DNA of 14,958 nt. Origin: Chloroflexota bacterium. Its GTDB lineage: Bacteria > Chloroflexota > Dormibacteria > CF-121. This document shows positions 1 through 6,584 of this stretch, piece by piece. The stretch is taken from positions 1 through 14,958 of the forward strand of contig VBGO01000079.1 of assembly GCA_005882525.1 (NCBI GenBank), in the 5' to 3' direction. A model generated the notes under the pieces. It had not been told where the DNA came from and made no database searches. It was given only the letters and a program-made list of their open reading frames with translations. Positions within the stretch are counted from its first letter, which is position 1, and the number at the start of each line of letters is the position of its first letter. The position numbers and the translations under genes were made by a program.

Positions 1-66
1 ACCGGGTACCAGAAGATCCTCGATGCCGTCAACCTGGCGGCTGACCGCCTGCGTGCCCGGCCGTGA
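1..66 (+). CDS. Xanthine dehydrogenase [2Fe-2S] small subunit, C-terminal tail (partial)
   Basis: Only the last 21 codons are in the window; the gene begins upstream. The reading frame from base 1 runs to TGA at 64-66 and starts T-G-Y-Q-K-I-L-D-A-V. This matches the C-terminal end of the iron-sulfur subunits of xanthine dehydrogenase and CO dehydrogenase-type molybdenum hydroxylases, where the last cluster cysteine lies in C-R-C-T-G-Y followed by a K-I-x-x-A-V helix. The cysteines themselves are outside the window. The subunit would carry electrons from the molybdenum centre to the FAD subunit. It overlaps the deaminase gene by four bases (GTGA), and the matching molybdenum subunit lies one gene downstream, which supports the assignment. 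The FAD subunit is not visible and is expected further upstream. Confidence 0.75.
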   Translation, partial: TGYQKILDAVNLAADRLRARP

Positions 67-1376
67 TCCTGCTCGACGGTTGCAAGGTCGTGGTCACCAT
101 GGACGCGGCAGGCACTGAGCTGGAGAACGGCTCCGTGCTGATCGACGGCGGGGTGATCAGCTGGGTCGGCCAGGGACGCCCACCGGTTCGTGAGCAGCCC
201 GAGGTGGTCGACGGCCGCGGGCTGGTCGCGCTGCCCGGGCTGATCAACACGCACCACCACCTCTACCAGACGCTGACCCGGGTCCGTGCCCAGCAAGCGG
301 GGCTGTTTGACTGGCTCCGCGAGCTCTATCCCATCTGGGCCACCATTGACGCGGACTGGGAGCGTACCGCCGCCGAGGTCGGCCTCGCCGAGCTGGCGCT
401 CAGCGGCTGCTCGACCACGACCGACCACCACTACGTCTTCCCCCAGGGCGTCATCGGACTGCTCGAGGCCGAGATCGAAGTCGCCGAGCAGCTCGGCCTG
501 CGCTTCCACCCCTGCCGCGGATCGATGGACCTGGGCCAGTCGAGCGGCGGACTGCCGCCGGACCGGGTGGTCGAGGACATCGACCGGATCCTCGCCGCCA
601 CCGACGATGCGATCCAGCGCTTCCATGACCCGGCTCCGGGCTCGATGCGGCGGATTGCGGTCGGCCCCTGCTCCCCGTTCTCGGTGTCGGAGCGGCTGAT
701 GCGCGAGTCGGCGGCGCTGGCGCGGCGGCGCGACGTCCGGCTGCACACCCACATCGCCGAGACACAGGACGAGGACGCCTATTGCCGGACGACCTTCAAC
801 CGACGACCCATCGAGCTGCTCGAGGACCTCGGCTTCCTCGGTCCCGACGTCTGGCTTGCCCACTGCGTCCACGTCAACGATGCCGACATCCGGCGGCTGG
901 CGGCGACCCGGACCGCGGTCGCCTGGTGCCCGACGTCGAACATGCGGCTGGGGTCGGGCTTCGCGCCAGCTCGCGAGATGATCGATGCCGGGGTGGCGGT
1001 AGGCCTCGCCGTTGACGGCTCCGCCTCGAACGACGGTGGCAACCTGCTGGCGGAGACGCGGCAGGCGCTCCTCACGACCAGGGCGCGCAACGGCGCCGGG
1101 GCGATGACCGCGCGCCAGGCCTTGTGGGTCGCGACCCGCGGCGGCGCCGCCTGCCTTGGTCGCGATGATGTTGGCGCCATCGAGGTTGGCAAGCGCGCCG
1201 ATATCGCCCTCTTCTCGATCGACGGGCTGATGCATCGCGGCGCGGAAGCAGATCCGGTCGCGGCGCTCGTCTTCTGCAATCCCGGCCCGGTGCAGCACCT
1301 CTTCGTCGAAGGGAAACCGGTGGTCCACGACGGACAGCTGGTGAACCTCAGCGAGGCCACCATGATCTGGACATGA
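63..1376 (+). CDS. 8-oxoguanine deaminase (amidohydrolase family)
   Basis: Cytosolic metal-dependent deaminase of the amidohydrolase superfamily, 437 residues. It most likely converts 8-oxoguanine to urate plus ammonia and may also act on related purines. The metal-binding His pair is in N-T-H-H-H-L-Y-Q-T (H64, H66). The next ligand is in H-T-H-I-A-E (H230, with catalytic-type E233), then L-A-H-C-V-H (H267), and the Asp is in V-D-G-S-A-S-N-D (D318). The N-T-H-H-H-L-Y-Q-T-L-T and D-G-S-A-S-N-D blocks are typical of the PA0142-type 8-oxoguanine deaminases and separate them from ordinary guanine deaminases. The start is GTG at 63, overlapping the previous stop as GTGA; I see no Shine-Dalgarno, so coupled translation is likely. 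Its product, urate, feeds directly into the uricase encoded four genes downstream. An s-triazine hydrolase relative is the main alternative. Confidence 0.88.
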   Translation: MILLDGCKVVVTMDAAGTELENGSVLIDGGVISWVGQGRPPVREQPEVVDGRGLVALPGLINTHHHLYQTLTRVRAQQAGLFDWLRELYPIWATIDADWERTAAEVGLAELALSGCSTTTDHHYVFPQGVIGLLEAEIEVAEQLGLRFHPCRGSMDLGQSSGGLPPDRVVEDIDRILAATDDAIQRFHDPAPGSMRRIAVGPCSPFSVSERLMRESAALARRRDVRLHTHIAETQDEDAYCRTTFNRRPIELLEDLGFLGPDVWLAHCVHVNDADIRRLAATRTAVAWCPTSNMRLGSGFAPAREMIDAGVAVGLAVDGSASNDGGNLLAETRQALLTTRARNGAGAMTARQALWVATRGGAACLGRDDVGAIEVGKRADIALFSIDGLMHRGAEADPVAALVFCNPGPVQHLFVEGKPVVHDGQLVNLSEATMIWT

Positions 1377-3604
1377 CCCAGAGCAAGACTCTCCCTCCCA
1401 CTGGGGGGGAGGGCAGGGTGGGGGTTGGGATCCGCCGGCAGGGCGTGGGCGAGTCGGTCCGACGCGTGGACGGCGTGCCCAAGGTGAAGGGCGCATTCGA
1501 GTACGCCAGCGATCTCCGCCGCGATGGCATGCTCTGGGGCGCAACCCTGCGCAGTCCACATCCAGCGGCCCGGATCGTGTCGATCGACACCTCGGCCACC
1601 GCCGCCGCACCCGGCGTGTGCGCCGTGCTGACCCAGGCCGACGTGCCCGGCAAGAAAACGTTTGGGCTCGACGTCCAGGACCAGCCGGTGCTGGCGATTG
1701 ACCAGGTGCGCTACGCCGGCGAGGCCGTCGCCATCGTCGCCGCCGAAGACCCGGAGCTCGCCCGCGCCGCGCTGAAGACGATCGCCATCAAGTACGAAGT
1801 GCTGACTCCGGTCACGGACATGGAGCAGGCGCTCGAGAAGACGGCGCCCTCGATCCACCCGCAGGGCAATGTCGTGCGCACGCTCACCATCGTCCATGGC
1901 GATCCGGCCGCCCGCGCCGACGTGTGGGTGGAAGGCACGTATGAAACCGGCATGCAGGACCAGGCCCCGCTTGGCCCGGAGGCCGGCCTGGCGGTACCAG
2001 CGGCGGACGGCGGCGTCGATCTCTTCATCGCCACCCAATGGCTGCATGCGGACCGCGACCAGCTGGCCCCCTGCCTCGACCTGCCCCCGGAGAAAGTGCG
2101 CCTCCATCTCTCGGGCGTCGGCGGCGCCTTTGGCGCGCGCGAGGATGTCAGCATGCAGATCCACGCCTGCCTGCTGGCGCTGCGGACCAAACGACCCGTC
2201 AAGATGAGCTACGGCCGGCAGGAATCGTTTTACGGACATGTGCACCGCCATCCGTCACGGGTCTGGATGCGGCATGGCGCCACTCGAGATGGAAAACTCG
2301 TCAACGTCCAGGCTCGGCTGCTGGTCGACGGCGGGGCCTACACCTCGACTTCGCCGGCGGTGATCGGCAACGCCACCACGTTCGCGGCGGGTCCGTACGA
2401 GGTCCCCAATGCGCGGCTGGTCGGCACGGCCGTCTTCACCAACAACCCACCCTGTGGGGCGATGCGCGGGTTTGGCGCGGTGCAGGCCTGCTTTGCCTAC
2501 GAGGCCCAAATGGACAAGCTGGCGGCCGCGCTCAACCTCGATCCGATCGAGCTGCGACTGAAAAATGCACTGCGCTCCGGCTCGGTCATGCCGACCGGCC
2601 AACCGGTTGCCGGCGTGGCCCCGGTGCGAGAGTGCCTGCAGCGTCTGCGACGCCTTCCCCTTCCGCCGGAAGAGTCGGCGCTCGACCGCGACCCGATGCT
2701 GCTGCCGGGGGGCGCCGGCAACGTCGGCCACGGAGAAGCGCTCAGGCGCGGTGTCGGCGTGGCCGTCGGCTACAAGAACCTCGGCTACAGCGAAGGCTTC
2801 GACGACGCCTCCGAGGCGTGGGTGCGGGTGTCGGTCGACCGTGAGGGACCGCTCGCAGAGGTGAAGACCGCCGCGGTCGAGGTCGGCCAGGGCCTGGATA
2901 CGATCGTCACGCAAATTGTCCGCAGCGAACTCGGCATCGACCGTGTCCTGGTCCGCCAGCCCGATACCGCGATCGGGTCCGCGGGTTCCAGTTCCGCCTC
3001 TCGGCAGACGATGATGACGGGTGGGGCGGTTCAGCTCGCCTGCCAGGCGGTGAGCGCCGAGATCCAGCGGCAGGGCGGAATGAAGGCGTTGCGTCGGCCG
3101 GTCGAAGCCACCCGCGTCTTTCATCATCGTCCCACCGGCAAGCTCGACGCGAACGGGCAGGGCGATCCGCACGTTACCTTCGCCTTCGGCGCGGCGCGGG
3201 CGGTGGTCGAGGTCGACACCGAGCTCGGTCTGGTCAGGGTGGTGCAGCTGGCCGTCGCGCAGGACGTTGGTCGCGCGCTCAACCCGCAGAGCGTGTTCGG
3301 GCAGATCGAGGGCGGCAGCGCCCAAGGCCTCGGCCTGGCGCTGATGGAAGAGGTGGCGCTGGTAGACGGTCAGGTCAAGAATGCCTCCTTCACCGACTAC
3401 CTGGTTCCCACCATCCTCGATATGCCACCGGTGATTTCCGAGCTCATTGAGGAGCCCGAGCCGGGCCTGCCGTACGGGGCCAAGGGCGTCGGCGAGCCCT
3501 CCACGGTCGTGGTGCCGGCGGCGGTCGTGGCGGCCTTGCGCAACGCCACCGGCCGGGAGCTCCGACGAGCCCCGGTGAGGCCCGATGATCTGGTGGGCCT
3601 GTGA
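1373..3604 (+). CDS. Xanthine dehydrogenase molybdenum-binding subunit (PucD/XdhA-like)
   Basis: Large subunit of a three-part xanthine dehydrogenase, 743 residues as opened. It oxidises hypoxanthine to xanthine and xanthine to urate at a molybdopterin centre. The a/b hammerhead domain covers about residues 37-150 (R-V-D-G-V-P-K-V-K-G onward) and two molybdopterin-binding domains follow. Cofactor and substrate motifs are G-V-G-G-A-F-G-A-R-E (248-257), N-P-P-C-G-A-M-R-G-F-G (358-368), a G-S-x-x-A-S-R-Q-T block and K-G-V-G-E-P-S with the catalytic Glu at about 708. The G-A-R-E-D-V-S-M-Q and H-V-H-R-H-P strings resemble actinobacterial and Bacillus PucD. The ATG at 1373 overlaps the deaminase stop (ATGA), but residues 7-19 are encoded by a GC-rich palindromic repeat. 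Homology only begins near residue 24, so GTG at 1445 is an alternative start. It needs the small subunit at the window edge and an unseen FAD subunit. Confidence 0.92.
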   Translation: MTQSKTLPPTGGEGRVGVGIRRQGVGESVRRVDGVPKVKGAFEYASDLRRDGMLWGATLRSPHPAARIVSIDTSATAAAPGVCAVLTQADVPGKKTFGLDVQDQPVLAIDQVRYAGEAVAIVAAEDPELARAALKTIAIKYEVLTPVTDMEQALEKTAPSIHPQGNVVRTLTIVHGDPAARADVWVEGTYETGMQDQAPLGPEAGLAVPAADGGVDLFIATQWLHADRDQLAPCLDLPPEKVRLHLSGVGGAFGAREDVSMQIHACLLALRTKRPVKMSYGRQESFYGHVHRHPSRVWMRHGATRDGKLVNVQARLLVDGGAYTSTSPAVIGNATTFAAGPYEVPNARLVGTAVFTNNPPCGAMRGFGAVQACFAYEAQMDKLAAALNLDPIELRLKNALRSGSVMPTGQPVAGVAPVRECLQRLRRLPLPPEESALDRDPMLLPGGAGNVGHGEALRRGVGVAVGYKNLGYSEGFDDASEAWVRVSVDREGPLAEVKTAAVEVGQGLDTIVTQIVRSELGIDRVLVRQPDTAIGSAGSSSASRQTMMTGGAVQLACQAVSAEIQRQGGMKALRRPVEATRVFHHRPTGKLDANGQGDPHVTFAFGAARAVVEVDTELGLVRVVQLAVAQDVGRALNPQSVFGQIEGGSAQGLGLALMEEVALVDGQVKNASFTDYLVPTILDMPPVISELIEEPEPGLPYGAKGVGEPSTVVVPAAVVAALRNATGRELRRAPVRPDDLVGL
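1389..1430. repeat. GC-rich palindromic repeat-like element inside the 5' end of the molybdenum-subunit gene
   Basis: A C-rich then G-rich stretch contains an inverted repeat, CCCTCCC at 1393-1399 against GGGAGGG at 1407-1413 with a 7-base loop, followed by a G-rich arm with GGGTGGGGGTTGGG. This C/T-then-G/A layout is like the dispersed intergenic palindromes that many high-GC genomes carry in numerous copies. In this frame it reads L-P-P-T-G-G-E-G-R-V-G-V-G, which is unlike any xanthine dehydrogenase N-terminus. No second copy was seen in this window, so calling it dispersed is an inference. Confidence 0.5.
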
Positions 3605-3909
3605 GCCGGCTTGCCACTGTCTCCACCCATGTCCTCGATGTCGCCACCGGCAAACCCGCGGCCGGCGTGCGGGTCACGCTCGGAACCCGGACCCTCGAAA
3701 CGGATGAGCAGGGACGGATCGCTGACCTGAGTGATGGCGGCATCAATCCGGGCTCCTACCGGCTGCTCTTCGAGGTTGGCGCGTACTTCGGTACCACCCC
3801 GCACCTATTCGATACCATCGCCCTCGAGCTGCGCCTCGACGAGGGCCGCCACTATCACGTGCCGCTGCTGCTCGCCCCCTATTCGTGCTCGACCTACCGC
3901 GGAACGTGA
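3601..3909 (+). CDS. uraH: 5-hydroxyisourate hydrolase (transthyretin-like)
   Basis: Hydrolyses 5-hydroxyisourate, the uricase product, to OHCU in the cytosol. The protein has 102 residues, a little shorter than the usual 110-120, and covers the whole transthyretin-like fold. Diagnostic features are S-T-H-V-L-D with the catalytic His at 10, the Arg in E-Q-G-R at 39, H-Y-H-V-P-L-L-L with His 86, and a C-terminal S-T-Y-R-G-T. The family signature ends Y-R-G-S, so the last Ser is conservatively replaced by Thr. The start is GTG at 3601, overlapping the upstream TGA as GTGA. Its stop overlaps the start of the decarboxylase gene by one base. The order hydrolase, decarboxylase, uricase makes this the second of three consecutive urate-degradation steps. 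Confidence 0.93.
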   Translation: MSRLATVSTHVLDVATGKPAAGVRVTLGTRTLETDEQGRIADLSDGGINPGSYRLLFEVGAYFGTTPHLFDTIALELRLDEGRHYHVPLLLAPYSCSTYRGT

Positions 3910-4328
3910 TGACGACCATCGACGAAGCGCTGGAAGGCACCACGCCGCTGGCCGAGAAGGTCCGGGCTGGCGGCCCCTATCGCTCGACCGCGGAGGTGGT
4001 AGCGCGGATGCGCGCCGTGCTGCCCGAGCTGACCGAAGCCGAACGGGTGGCGACGCTCAACGCCCATCCGCGCATTGGTGAGGACAAAAGCCGACTCTCG
4101 TCGCGGTCGCTCGAGGAGCAGGGCGGGGATCAGCTGCCCGAGCTGGCTCGGCTCAATGCCGAGTACGAACGACGGTTCGGCTTCCGATTCGTGGTCTTCG
4201 TCAACAAGCGGCCGAAGGCCGCGATCGTCGAGGTGCTCCGCACACGGCTGCGGCGATCGCGTGATGACGAGATGGATGAGGGACTTCAGGCGATCGTCGA
4301 CATCGCCGCAGACCGGCTATCTCGATGA
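3909..4328 (+). CDS. uraD: OHCU decarboxylase (2-oxo-4-hydroxy-4-carboxy-5-ureidoimidazoline decarboxylase)
   Basis: Decarboxylates OHCU to give (S)-allantoin, the last step of the three-step urate to allantoin route. From ATG 3909 it has 139 residues, against about 160-170 for most relatives, so the N-terminal helix is short. Seen motifs: N-A-H-P-R-I-G with the catalytic His at 53; S-x-x-E-Q (S67, E70, Q71) matching the family's Ser/Glu pair; and F-G-F-R-F-V-V-F-V followed by R-P-K (about 90-103). The start overlaps the uraH stop (TGATG). GTG at 3906 is an equally placed alternative; an in-frame GTG at 3885 would bury the start inside uraH and is less likely. The stop overlaps the uricase ATG (ATGA). 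No membrane segment or signal peptide. Confidence 0.92.
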   Translation: MTTIDEALEGTTPLAEKVRAGGPYRSTAEVVARMRAVLPELTEAERVATLNAHPRIGEDKSRLSSRSLEEQGGDQLPELARLNAEYERRFGFRFVVFVNKRPKAAIVEVLRTRLRRSRDDEMDEGLQAIVDIAADRLSR

Positions 4329-5152
4329 GGCATGTCATCCGCTACGGCAAGCACAACATCTCCTTCTACCGCACTCACCCCACCCGGGGCCTGCTGGCCG
4401 GGCGGGTCAACATCGATGTTTTCGGCGACAACTTCCTCCCCGCCTATACCGAAGGCGACAATCGCGAGGTGGTGGCGACCGACACAATGAAGAACTTTGT
4501 CTATGCGATGGCGCTCGAGTATCCCGGCGCCAGCCACGAGGGCTTCGCCGCCTTCCTGGGCCGCCGCCTGTTGACGACCTACCCGCAGATGCAATCGCTG
4601 CGCCTCTTCGTCGAGGAGATCCCGTTCGCGATGCACAGCGCCAAGCTGCTCAGCCCGCTGGACGACGATTACGGAACCGTCGAACTGGAAATGGAACGGG
4701 ACCGGCTGCGGACGTTGCGCTGCGGCCGCCGCAACCTGCGGCTGGTCAAGCTGACCGGCAGCGCCTTCAAGGATTTTGCCCGGGACGCCTACACGACCTT
4801 GCCTGAGCGTTCCGATCGGCCGCTGTTCATCCACCTCGATGTGCACTGGCGTTACCGGCGGATGGAGGACGGCATCGCGGACGGCCCGGCGCGGATCGCC
4901 TCGGAAGCGGTCCGCGGGGCGGTCATCGCCACCTTCGATGATTTCGTCAGCATGTCGATCCAGCACCTGGTGCACGAGATGGGCACCCGTCTGCTGAAGC
5001 AATTCGCGGGGATGGCGGAGGTCAGCTTCGAGGCCGAGAACCGGCTCTGGGATACGTCAAAGCTCTCGGAGGGCGAGCCCGCCACCAGGGTCTTCAGCGA
5101 TCCCAAGCCCGCCCACGGCGTGATCGGCCTTACCCTTAGCCGCGATGCTTGA
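4325..5152 (+). CDS. Urate oxidase (uricase)
   Basis: Cofactor-free oxidation of urate by O2 to 5-hydroxyisourate and hydrogen peroxide. The protein has 275 residues and two tandem T-fold halves, slightly shorter than typical 290-330-residue uricases. The catalytic Lys is K9 in R-Y-G-K-H-N. The Thr partner is T52 in V-V-A-T-D-T-M-K-N. Substrate-binding parts include T-G-S-A-F (about 144-148), Y-T-T-L-P-E-R-S-D-R (156-165) and S-I-Q (Gln 213). The pattern resembles the uricase half of Bacillus PucL but has no fused decarboxylase; that function is the separate gene just upstream. The ATG overlaps the uraD stop as ATGA. The stop lies inside the start of the DUF3830 reading frame (8-base overlap). 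A peroxide-removing enzyme is not seen nearby. Confidence 0.94.
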   Translation: MRHVIRYGKHNISFYRTHPTRGLLAGRVNIDVFGDNFLPAYTEGDNREVVATDTMKNFVYAMALEYPGASHEGFAAFLGRRLLTTYPQMQSLRLFVEEIPFAMHSAKLLSPLDDDYGTVELEMERDRLRTLRCGRRNLRLVKLTGSAFKDFARDAYTTLPERSDRPLFIHLDVHWRYRRMEDGIADGPARIASEAVRGAVIATFDDFVSMSIQHLVHEMGTRLLKQFAGMAEVSFEAENRLWDTSKLSEGEPATRVFSDPKPAHGVIGLTLSRDA

Positions 5153-5527
5153 GATCACGGTCGGCTCGCTTCGATTCACGGCGCGGTGGGAGACGGAGGC
5201 GGCACCCAGGACCTGCGCCGCGTTCCGGCGCCTGTTACCCTTGCGCGCGGCGAATCCGCGTGGATTCCGCTGGGGGATTTGCAGACCGGGCTCGGCTACG
5301 AACATCACACCAGCTATCCCGCCGCCGGCCAGCTCCTGCTCTACCCGGGCGGCATCAGCGAGACTGAAGTCCTCTTCCCTTACGGTTCCACCCGATTTGC
5401 CAGCAAGGCGGGACAGCTGGCCGGCAACCATTTCGCGACCATCGAGGAAGGTCGCGAGCTGCTCACCGAGTTGGGCCGCCGCGTGCTCTACGACGGCGCT
5501 CAGGAGATCGTCTTCAGCGAGGGCTGA
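5145..5527 (+). pseudogene. DUF3830 (cyclophilin-like) gene broken by a frameshifting deletion
   Basis: Two adjacent frames encode the two parts of one DUF3830-type protein. From ATG 5145 the first frame reads M-L-E-I-T-V-G-S, then A-A-P-R-T-C-A-A-F-R-R-L-L-P-L-R, ending its match at about 5246. The match resumes in another frame at about 5246 with R-G-E-S-A-W-I-P-L-G-D-L and continues through H-T-S-Y-P, Y-P-G-G-I-S-E-T-E, A-S-K-A-G-Q-L-A-G-N-H-F to TGA at 5525-5527. Compared with the family as I remember it, about eight residues around an I-H-x-R-W segment are missing at the join. That fits a deletion of about 22 or 25 bases (1 modulo 3). DUF3830 proteins have a cyclophilin-like fold, have no established reaction and occur in purine or hydantoin clusters. 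The ATG overlaps the uricase stop by 8 bases. An assembly or sequencing error is possible. Confidence 0.75.
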
Positions 5528-6546
5528 GCCGCAAACCGGTCGAGCTCGTCGAGGTAGCGTCGCTTCTGCTCTTCGGAGATGAATGACGCGATAAAGGAAT
5601 TTCTCGCCAGCGCGATCACCTGCTCGCGACTGAGGTCCAGCGCTGAGGCGACCTCCTGGAGATTGTCGCCCACGTAGCCACCGAAATACGCCGGATCGTC
5701 CGAATTTACGGTAACCAGGAGGCCGCGGTCCAGCAACTGCTTGAGCGGGTGCGATCGAAGGTCGGGAAAGACGCGCAGTCTGACATTGGACAGTGGACAC
5801 ACCGTCAGCGGAATCTGCTCCTCGACCAGCCGCTCCATCAGCCGTTCATCTTCCATACAGCGCACGCCGTGGTCGATGCGTCGGGCATGGAGCAGATCGA
5901 GCGCCTCCCAGATGTAACTCGGTGGGCCTTCTTCGCCGGCATGCGCGACGGCCAGCAGGCCGACCTCACGCGCGCGGTCGTAGACGTCTTTGAACTTCGC
6001 GGGCGGATAGCCAACCTCTGACGAGTCGAGACCGACTGCCAGGATCCAGTCGCGGTAGGGCAGCGCCTCATTCAAGGTTTGCATCGCCGCCTCGGCGCTG
6101 AGGTGGCGGAGGAAACAGAGGATCAACCCGCTCGTGATGTCGAGCCGGGTGCGGCCCTCCTGCAGGGCCCGATGGATGCCGGTCACGACCGCTTCGAACG
6201 GCACGCCTCGATCGATGTGGGTTTGGGGGTCGAAGAAGATCTCCGCGTGGCGCACACCCTGAGTAGCGGCCCGCGCTAGGTACGCCCAGGCAAGGTCGTA
6301 GAAATCCTGTTCTTGGATCAGGACCCGGCAGCCGGCGTAATAGATGTCGAGGAACGACTGCAGGTCGCTGAAGACATAGGCTCGGCGCACCTCGTCGACC
6401 GACGCGAAGGGAAGGCTGACCCCGTTCCGGCGCGCCAAGTCGAACATCAACTCTGGTTCGAGCGTCCCCTCGATATGGAGGTGGAGCTCCGCTTTGGGCA
6501 GATCTCTGGCAAACGTCGCGAGATCGTCGGGCATTTCCCGCATCAT
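5500..6546 (-). CDS. Adenine deaminase (adenosine deaminase family)
   Basis: Zinc-dependent hydrolytic deaminase, 348 residues, with a TIM-barrel amidohydrolase fold. Metal ligands are H22 and H24 (L-H-L-H-I-E-G-T-L-E), H202 in A-H-A-G-E-E with catalytic Glu 205, H226 in R-I-D-H-G-V, and Asp in N-S-D-D-P (283/284). The strings E-P-E-L-M-F, F-F-D-P-Q-T-H-x-D-R-G, L-D-S-S-E-V-G-Y-P-P-x-K-F and D-D-P-A-Y-F-G-G-Y match PA0148-type enzymes, which act on free adenine and not adenosine. Adenine to hypoxanthine is therefore the best call, and it fits xanthine dehydrogenase next door. Three in-frame ATGs (6546, 6543, 6534) could start it. It converges on the DUF3830 pseudogene and overlaps its end by 28 bases, so no terminator separates them. 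Confidence 0.87.
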   Translation of the reverse strand: MMREMPDDLATFARDLPKAELHLHIEGTLEPELMFDLARRNGVSLPFASVDEVRRAYVFSDLQSFLDIYYAGCRVLIQEQDFYDLAWAYLARAATQGVRHAEIFFDPQTHIDRGVPFEAVVTGIHRALQEGRTRLDITSGLILCFLRHLSAEAAMQTLNEALPYRDWILAVGLDSSEVGYPPAKFKDVYDRAREVGLLAVAHAGEEGPPSYIWEALDLLHARRIDHGVRCMEDERLMERLVEEQIPLTVCPLSNVRLRVFPDLRSHPLKQLLDRGLLVTVNSDDPAYFGGYVGDNLQEVASALDLSREQVIALARNSFIASFISEEQKRRYLDELDRFAAQPSLKTIS

Positions 6547-6569
6547 ACGGTCGTTGCTGCGCTGCGCCG

Positions 6570-6575
6570 TACACT
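6570..6575 (+). promoter_or_regulatory. Possible -10 element (TACACT) for the cyclase gene
   Basis: TACACT ends 9 bases before ATG 6585, and no Shine-Dalgarno precedes that ATG. A -10 box this close would give a leaderless or nearly leaderless mRNA, as is common in high-GC Gram-positive bacteria. No convincing -35 is present: a TTGCTG at 6554-6559 is only 10 bases away, too close for normal spacing. The whole divergent region to the adenine deaminase start is 38 bases, so both promoters must overlap or lie within coding sequence. Weak evidence. Confidence 0.25.
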
Positions 6576-6584
6576 GTCGGCACC

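Noticed and set aside
779..2251. 490-codon open frame on the minus strand across the deaminase and dehydrogenase genes, and a similar one at 2255-3325
   Set aside because: It lies wholly antisense to two strongly supported genes. Long stop-free antisense frames are expected at this GC content, and the translation resembles no family. Its N-P-H-P-A-L-P-P-S-G-R-E string is just the palindromic repeat read backwards.
3885..3908. GTG at 3885 as the uraD start
   Set aside because: It would overlap uraH by 25 bases and add residues without family similarity. ATG 3909 or GTG 3906 fits the overlap style of the operon.
6554..6575. TTGCTG/TACACT as a full -35/-10 promoter
   Set aside because: The spacer is only 10 bases, well below the usual 16-18; only the -10-like element was kept, at low confidence.
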